Shown here: positions 32,832 through 36,458 of the stretch, one piece after another
How the letters are laid out: each line of letters opens with the position of its first letter
How positions within the stretch are numbered: the first letter of the stretch is position 1
NCBI GenBank assembly: GCA_947630005.1
Contig: CANRGB010000018.1
Span: 1 to 36,458, forward strand
DNA: 36,458 bases
DNA from: an uncultured Lachnospiraceae bacterium
GTDB taxonomy: Bacteria; Bacillota; Clostridia; Lachnospirales; Lachnospiraceae
Direction of reading: 5' to 3'
Program-made: the position numbers and the translations under genes
Notes under the pieces: model-generated
Databases searched by the model: none
Told to the model about the DNA's origin: nothing
What the model saw: only the letters and a program-made list of their open reading frames with translations

Positions 32832-34193
32832 CTACGTTCTTCCTTGAACATGGATCAGCGCGCTCCCCCCCGCCTCAAGCTTCAGATTAATTCTTCCGTC
32901 CCCGGCAGAAAGCTTCTCTCCCGTCTCAAGATTTGTCAGGATCCCTGCCTGAATCGGAAGCGGCACCGACATATATGCTTCTTTGTCGTCATTATTCACC
33001 GCTGTAATGACCGCCTCGTCCCCCTTGATCCTTGCAAACGCATACTGACGGTTCGTCAAAAGCAGCTCCCGGTATCTTCCGGTTCCGATTACCGGATATT
33101 TCTCCCTGCACTTTCCAAGAAATTCAAGATAATCCGGCAGCCAGGAAACGGGAGGATTCTTCTGCATTTCCTCAAGAACCAGCCTTGGCCGGAGCGCCGG
33201 ATCCCCTCCGTTCGCCTTGCGCCCGTCAATTCCCCATTCCGATCCGTAGTAGATCGACGGAACCCCCGGAAGCGTATACAAAAGGGTATACACAGGCTTT
33301 AAATGACGCTTGTCATTCAGCTTTGATATGATCCTGTCCACATCATGATTATCCGCAAACGAGTACAGCACTCTGCCCCGGTAAATCCCGCCGTTCTCAT
33401 CAAACTGTCTGCGGATCGTGTGCGCGATCTCAAAATAATTATGATCATTGTGTCCGGAATACAGTCCTTTGTGCAGTTCATAATTCGTCACGGAATGGAG
33501 CATCTCCGGATTGGCCCACCGGGAATAATCCCCGTGAATCACCTCTCCCATCAGCCAGAAGTCCTGCTTCTCATTCCCTGTCACCCAGCGCATTTCCTTC
33601 ATGAAATCAAAATCCAGACAATCCGCGCAGTCCAGCCGGATCCCGTCAATATCAAACTCCCGGATCCAGAAGCGGATCACATCAAGCAGATAATTTTTGA
33701 CCTCGGGATTCCTGAGATTCAGATTCACCAGCTCAAAACAGTTTCTCCATGCCTCATATCCGAATCCGTCATTGTACGGATTATTCCACCCGAAATTAAT
33801 CCCCTTATACCAGCCGCAGTACCTCGATCCTTCCCTGTTCCTCTGAATATCCTGAAACGCGAAAAATTCTCTTCCGGTATGATTAAATACGCCGTCCACG
33901 ACAATCTTCAGTCCCAGCTTATGCGCCAGGAGCACAAACTCCTTAAAATCCTGATTATCCCCAAGCCGGCGGTCCACCTGATAATAATCCCGCGTATCAT
34001 ATCCATGCGTCGTCGACTCAAACAGCGGTCCGATGTAGACGGCTCCGCAGCCAAGTTCCCTGATATGCGGCAGCCATTCTTTCAGCTCGTCAAACCGATG
34101 CGTGATCTCCGGATTTCTGTTCTCATACGGCGCGCCGCTCATTCCCAGCGGATACATGTGGTAAAATACCACATTGTCATACCATTTTTCCAT
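32832..34193 (-). CDS. GH13 alpha-amylase-family glycosidase
   Basis: A 453-aa cytoplasmic GH13 protein without signal peptide. It starts MEKWYDNVVFYHMYPLGMSG. Barrel motifs are in order: VDGVFNHTG (region I), GIRLDCADCL with the nucleophile Asp (region II), LMGEVIHGDYS with the acid/base Glu (region III) and FADNHDVDRI with the third Asp (region IV). It lacks CBM domains and is shorter than neopullulanases. It would hydrolyse intracellular maltodextrins or glycogen fragments. I start at the ATG at 34193, 5-6 nt after GGAGGGG, not at the TTG six codons earlier. The TetR gene lies 207 bp upstream in the same direction, the gap filled by repeats, so joint transcription is possible. Confidence 0.9.
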   Translation of the reverse strand: MEKWYDNVVFYHMYPLGMSGAPYENRNPEITHRFDELKEWLPHIRELGCGAVYIGPLFESTTHGYDTRDYYQVDRRLGDNQDFKEFVLLAHKLGLKIVVDGVFNHTGREFFAFQDIQRNREGSRYCGWYKGINFGWNNPYNDGFGYEAWRNCFELVNLNLRNPEVKNYLLDVIRFWIREFDIDGIRLDCADCLDFDFMKEMRWVTGNEKQDFWLMGEVIHGDYSRWANPEMLHSVTNYELHKGLYSGHNDHNYFEIAHTIRRQFDENGGIYRGRVLYSFADNHDVDRIISKLNDKRHLKPVYTLLYTLPGVPSIYYGSEWGIDGRKANGGDPALRPRLVLEEMQKNPPVSWLPDYLEFLGKCREKYPVIGTGRYRELLLTNRQYAFARIKGDEAVITAVNNDDKEAYMSVPLPIQAGILTNLETGEKLSAGDGRINLKLEAGGSALIHVQGRT

Positions 34194-34254
34194 TTGGATC
34201 CCCTCCGTCAATATTCAAATTCTGCACTTCAATACTTTCCTGAATTTTTCAGCC

Positions 34255-34425
34255 GAAACTTCATGAGAAAACCCCATACATAAATTTCATTTGGAACTTC
34301 ATGAGAAAATCCCATACAAAAACTTCATTTGGAACTTCATGAGAAAATTTCCATACATAAACTTCAACTGGAATTTCATGAAAAATCCCATGCATAAACT
34401 TCACGAGAAAATTCCATACATAAAC
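34255..34425. repeat. 38-bp tandem array anchored at the TetR stop codon
   Basis: CTTCATGAG-type units begin at 34259, 34297, 34335, 34374 and 34399, spacing 38, 38, 39 and 25. The last holds the TetR stop (TGA, complement at 34401-34403) and preceding GTTTATGTATGGAATTTTCT. Each other unit repeats that gene end with its TGA. Confidence 0.9.
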
Positions 34426-34979
34426 TGATTTACCAGGGAGGCAATCTGTTCCCCGCTGATCTCCTCCTCATGATTCGGATCAAGTTCACAGTGGAACAGA
34501 AGATAATGGTTCACCGTCCCGATAAATCCCACCGCAAACTGGCGCTGCCTTCCGTTCATATTGCCCAGCTCGCGCGAGGCGTTCTCAAATCCCTGCACAA
34601 CCATCTCATAAAATTCTGTAACGTATGGCCTGACAGTCTTATACGCTTCATTCTCCCGCGCGGAATAAAAAAGAGCCATCAGCAGCATATAAAATTCTCT
34701 GTCACGCTCAAAACAGCAGCAGTAAGCCTCCGCCAGATGATACAGATGTGCCCGGATATCTCCTTCCGAATCCAGCGCCTTCCTGACACAAACTCTCAGT
34801 TCCTCAAATTTTGTCTCAAGAAGTGTCCGCAAAACACCAATCTTGCTTCCAAAGTAATAATACAATGTCGGTTTCGTAAGTCCGGCCTTCTCAACGATCT
34901 CCTGTACGCCTACGGCATCATACCCTTTCTCGTAAAACAGTTCTTTCGCGCACTGCAACAGAAGCGTTCTGTTCTCCAT
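34401..34979 (-). CDS. TetR family transcriptional repressor
   Basis: A 192-aa one-component regulator. The N-terminal HTH is TLLLQCAKELFYEKGYDAVG, then VQEIVEKAGLTKPTLYYYF. The C-terminal ligand-binding domain is helical, with a Cys-rich stretch AEAYCCCFERDREF. An excellent palindrome overlaps its own promoter, so it most likely represses itself. The GH13 gene downstream may be co-regulated. Ligand unknown. GGAGGGG lies 4-5 nt before the ATG. Confidence 0.92.
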   Translation of the reverse strand: MENRTLLLQCAKELFYEKGYDAVGVQEIVEKAGLTKPTLYYYFGSKIGVLRTLLETKFEELRVCVRKALDSEGDIRAHLYHLAEAYCCCFERDREFYMLLMALFYSARENEAYKTVRPYVTEFYEMVVQGFENASRELGNMNGRQRQFAVGFIGTVNHYLLFHCELDPNHEEEISGEQIASLVNQFMYGIFS

Positions 34980-35033
34980 AAAGCCCCTCCGAAATTCAAG
35001 ATTATCAAAAAAAGCCCTGCTTTTCCGTCGTTT

Positions 35034-35062
35034 ATTATACCGTTCGGTATATAAACTGTCAA
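35034..35062 (-). promoter_or_regulatory. Promoter of the TetR gene
   Basis: TTGACA (35057-35062), 17-nt spacer, TATAAT (35034-35039). This is nearly perfect. Confidence 0.85.
35036..35051. promoter_or_regulatory. TetR-type operator
   Basis: TATACCG-TT-CGGTATA, a perfect 7-bp-arm palindrome lying on the spacer and -10 of the TetR promoter. It is the typical place for autorepression. Confidence 0.85.
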
Positions 35063-35111
35063 TAAGCAGAGCTGATTTTATTCGGGTTTTCTTATTTTTA
35101 ATCTGTCCGCA

Positions 35112-35930
35112 CTACCGCTGCTGTCCCGTCCATTCAAAGTGCTGGTAATCCTTTGGATTATTCCAGTTTCCGCCCCACGCGAAGCCGTACTCCGTAAACA
35201 GCTGATAACAGAGATCCTCCTCCGTGATCACATGTTCCATTTCCGGATCTCTGTCCAGATAATTCTCGTCCCCTTCGTGATACCATATCGGTTCTCCCGT
35301 TGAATAAGAAAAATACGGATTCTGTCTGGGATTGATATCGATCGCCAGTCCAAGCGCGTGATTTGACAAAGTCTGCCCCCCTGTCACTTTGCGGTAACAG
35401 AACGCCGACGTATTATTTTCTTCGATCGACGCCGTGTCTGTCGTATCCCCGTCTCCGGTCCAGTACTCATCGATCAGCCTGACGGACGCAATCTCGTACT
35501 CCGCTTCAAACAGCCGGCGGAATATGTCCAGACAGTCCTGAGCGATCATTTCATTTACAATCAGTTCCCCTTCCTGTATTTCATGGTCAAAATCATAGTG
35601 CCGTATTTTCAGATAGCGCAGTTCATCCAGCGAGATATCCTCATTTTCCTGATAAGAACGCCCGTTGATCCGCTCAAAGATTTCATCGCCCTCATGAATT
35701 TCCATGATATAAAACTGATCGGAAAGTCCCTCTGTTTCTATTTCCGTCTCGATCTCTGTTTTTACTTCTGTTTCCGTTTTCGTCTCTATTTTTACTTCCG
35801 TTTCTGCTTCCATTTCTGTTTTCATTTTCGTCTCTATTTCTGTTTCCGCCCGGACATTCAGCAGACCAGTACCGGCCGTCAGGACAGCCGCCGAAAAAAG
35901 AATTTTCATCCAGCAAAAAATCTTCCTCAT
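35112..35930 (-). CDS. Secreted M15-family peptidase (D-Ala-D-Ala/L-Ala-D-Glu type)
   Basis: A 272-aa exported protein. The signal peptide is MRKIFCWMKILFSAAVLTAG, with a cut near VRA. A low-complexity Glu/Thr/Lys tract follows, about 30-62 (ETEVKTEIETEIETEG in part). The catalytic domain has the M15 zinc pattern SNHALGLAIDINPRQNP (His and Asp ligands) and the C-terminal DYQHFEW (catalytic-type HxxxxHFE-like element). It would trim peptidoglycan cross-links or stem peptides outside the membrane. I start at ATG 35930, preceded by AAGGAG with 8 nt spacing; the frame is open further upstream but runs through repeat copies 3 and 4. Confidence 0.85.
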   Translation of the reverse strand: MRKIFCWMKILFSAAVLTAGTGLLNVRAETEIETKMKTEMEAETEVKIETKTETEVKTEIETEIETEGLSDQFYIMEIHEGDEIFERINGRSYQENEDISLDELRYLKIRHYDFDHEIQEGELIVNEMIAQDCLDIFRRLFEAEYEIASVRLIDEYWTGDGDTTDTASIEENNTSAFCYRKVTGGQTLSNHALGLAIDINPRQNPYFSYSTGEPIWYHEGDENYLDRDPEMEHVITEEDLCYQLFTEYGFAWGGNWNNPKDYQHFEWTGQQR

Positions 35931-35977
35931 AAAATTTCTCCTTTTCCTGTCTTCCTTTGTCTTTACTGTTTTTAATC

Positions 35978-36062
35978 GAGCAGAAGGAAGCTTTTCTCCT
36001 GTCCGCCCACGCGGCCCGCATGCTGCGCCAGCAGCTGACCTCCTTACACAAACCTGCGCATA
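35978..36062 (-). repeat. Terminator-linked structured repeat, copy 3
   Basis: Tandem neighbour of copy 4, in the same orientation. The GCGGCCCGCATGCTG core and AGGAG/CTCCT stem are kept. The second half of the large stem has been replaced by ACCTCCTTACACAAACCTG. Confidence 0.65.
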
Positions 36063-36152
36063 ATCGAGTAGGAGGCAACTTTTCCTCCTGTCCGTCCGCG
36101 CCGCCCGCATGCTGCGCGGGCGGCTGACCTCCTTACACAAGCCTGTGCATAA
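36063..36152 (-). repeat. Terminator-linked structured repeat, copy 4
   Basis: It lies directly past the tRNA-Lys terminator. Its ACCTCCTTACACAAGCCTG ending matches copy 3, so copies 3 and 4 probably arose by local duplication. Confidence 0.65.
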
Positions 36153-36153
36153 C

Positions 36154-36192
36154 AAAAAAGACACTGAACAAGTTCAAACAAGTTCAGTGCCT
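36154..36192 (-). terminator. Terminator after tRNA-Lys
   Basis: On the minus strand GCACTGAAC pairs with GTTCAGTGT, followed by CTTTTTTG. Confidence 0.8.
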
Positions 36193-36199
36193 TTCTCTA

Positions 36200-36272
36200 T
36201 GAGACATCGGGGATTCGAACCCCGGACAACTTGATTAAAAGTCAAGTGCTCTACCGACTGAGCTAATATCCC
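36200..36272 (-). tRNA. tRNA-Lys (anticodon TTT)
   Basis: A 73-nt cloverleaf: GGGATAT pairs with ATGTCTC (two wobbles), D-arm GCTC/GAGC, anticodon stem CTTGA/TCAAG with loop CTTTTAA, T-arm CGGGG/CCCCG with TTCGAAT. The discriminator is A. CCA is not encoded. Confidence 0.97.
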
Positions 36273-36394
36273 ATCTGTTTTACTGTACTGCAGATCCTGC
36301 AGCCAAAATTCCCTCAGCAAACTGCAGAACATCTGATACACAGCATTATCAGACATTCATACAGACCTGACACAGTCTGCGGGAATAAACAGCA

Positions 36395-36458
<64 letters not shown>

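Overview
The window looks like a chromosomal segment of a Clostridia species, most likely a Lachnospiraceae-type gut anaerobe. This is an inference from four things: the split purine-synthesis pair, the clostridial Tad-like pilus locus, DUF1858, DUF6147, DUF4367 and DUF5702-type proteins, and SD-led starts including GTG and TTG. No phage, IS element or CRISPR array is visible. Almost all genes lie on the minus strand; the plus-strand exceptions are the CYTH protein, ferredoxin, MurG and a small histidine kinase.

Layout, left to right. 1-246 is a hairpin-dense noncoding stretch. 247-2173 holds a two-gene purine unit: a PurO-like IMP cyclohydrolase followed by a free-standing AICAR formyltransferase. 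2300-3771 has no convincing large gene, but it contains a near-consensus minus-strand promoter, leader hairpins, a 26-codon ORF, many short hairpins and a terminator, so it may make a ~1.1-kb RNA. 3893-5640 carries an HPr-like protein and a C-terminally truncated DNA-metabolism protein downstream of a perfect LexA box, with three tandem repeat arrays around them. 5977-13879 is a mix of housekeeping and accessory genes: DUF1858, CYTH, MATE, ferredoxin, a MerR/RacA-like protein, an unknown protein, a secreted DUF6147-like protein and a Lys/Glu-rich membrane protein. 14017-18261 has murG, an ECF sigma factor, a HIT protein, a soluble histidine kinase and a rhomboid protease.

18357-29035 is the main system: an 11-gene minus-strand operon for a Tad/Flp-like type IVb pilus. 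It runs from prepilin peptidase through CpaE-like, CpaF, TadB and TadC, a 55-aa Flp1 pilin, three pseudopilin-like proteins and a second divergent A24 peptidase to an FHA protein. Many of its genes overlap and are translationally coupled. 29407-34979 holds a CdaR/PucR-like regulator, the glycogen branching enzyme, a GH13 glycosidase and a self-regulating TetR repressor. 35112-36458 has a secreted M15 peptidase and two tRNA genes, Lys and a partial Phe.

The most unusual general feature is the tandem repeats. Six genes have arrays that start at their own 3' end and repeat a unit spanning the stop codon. Separately, a ~90-bp structured intergenic element occurs four times, always directly downstream of a minus-strand terminator hairpin and in one orientation. 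All calls come from reading the sequence; no database search was run.
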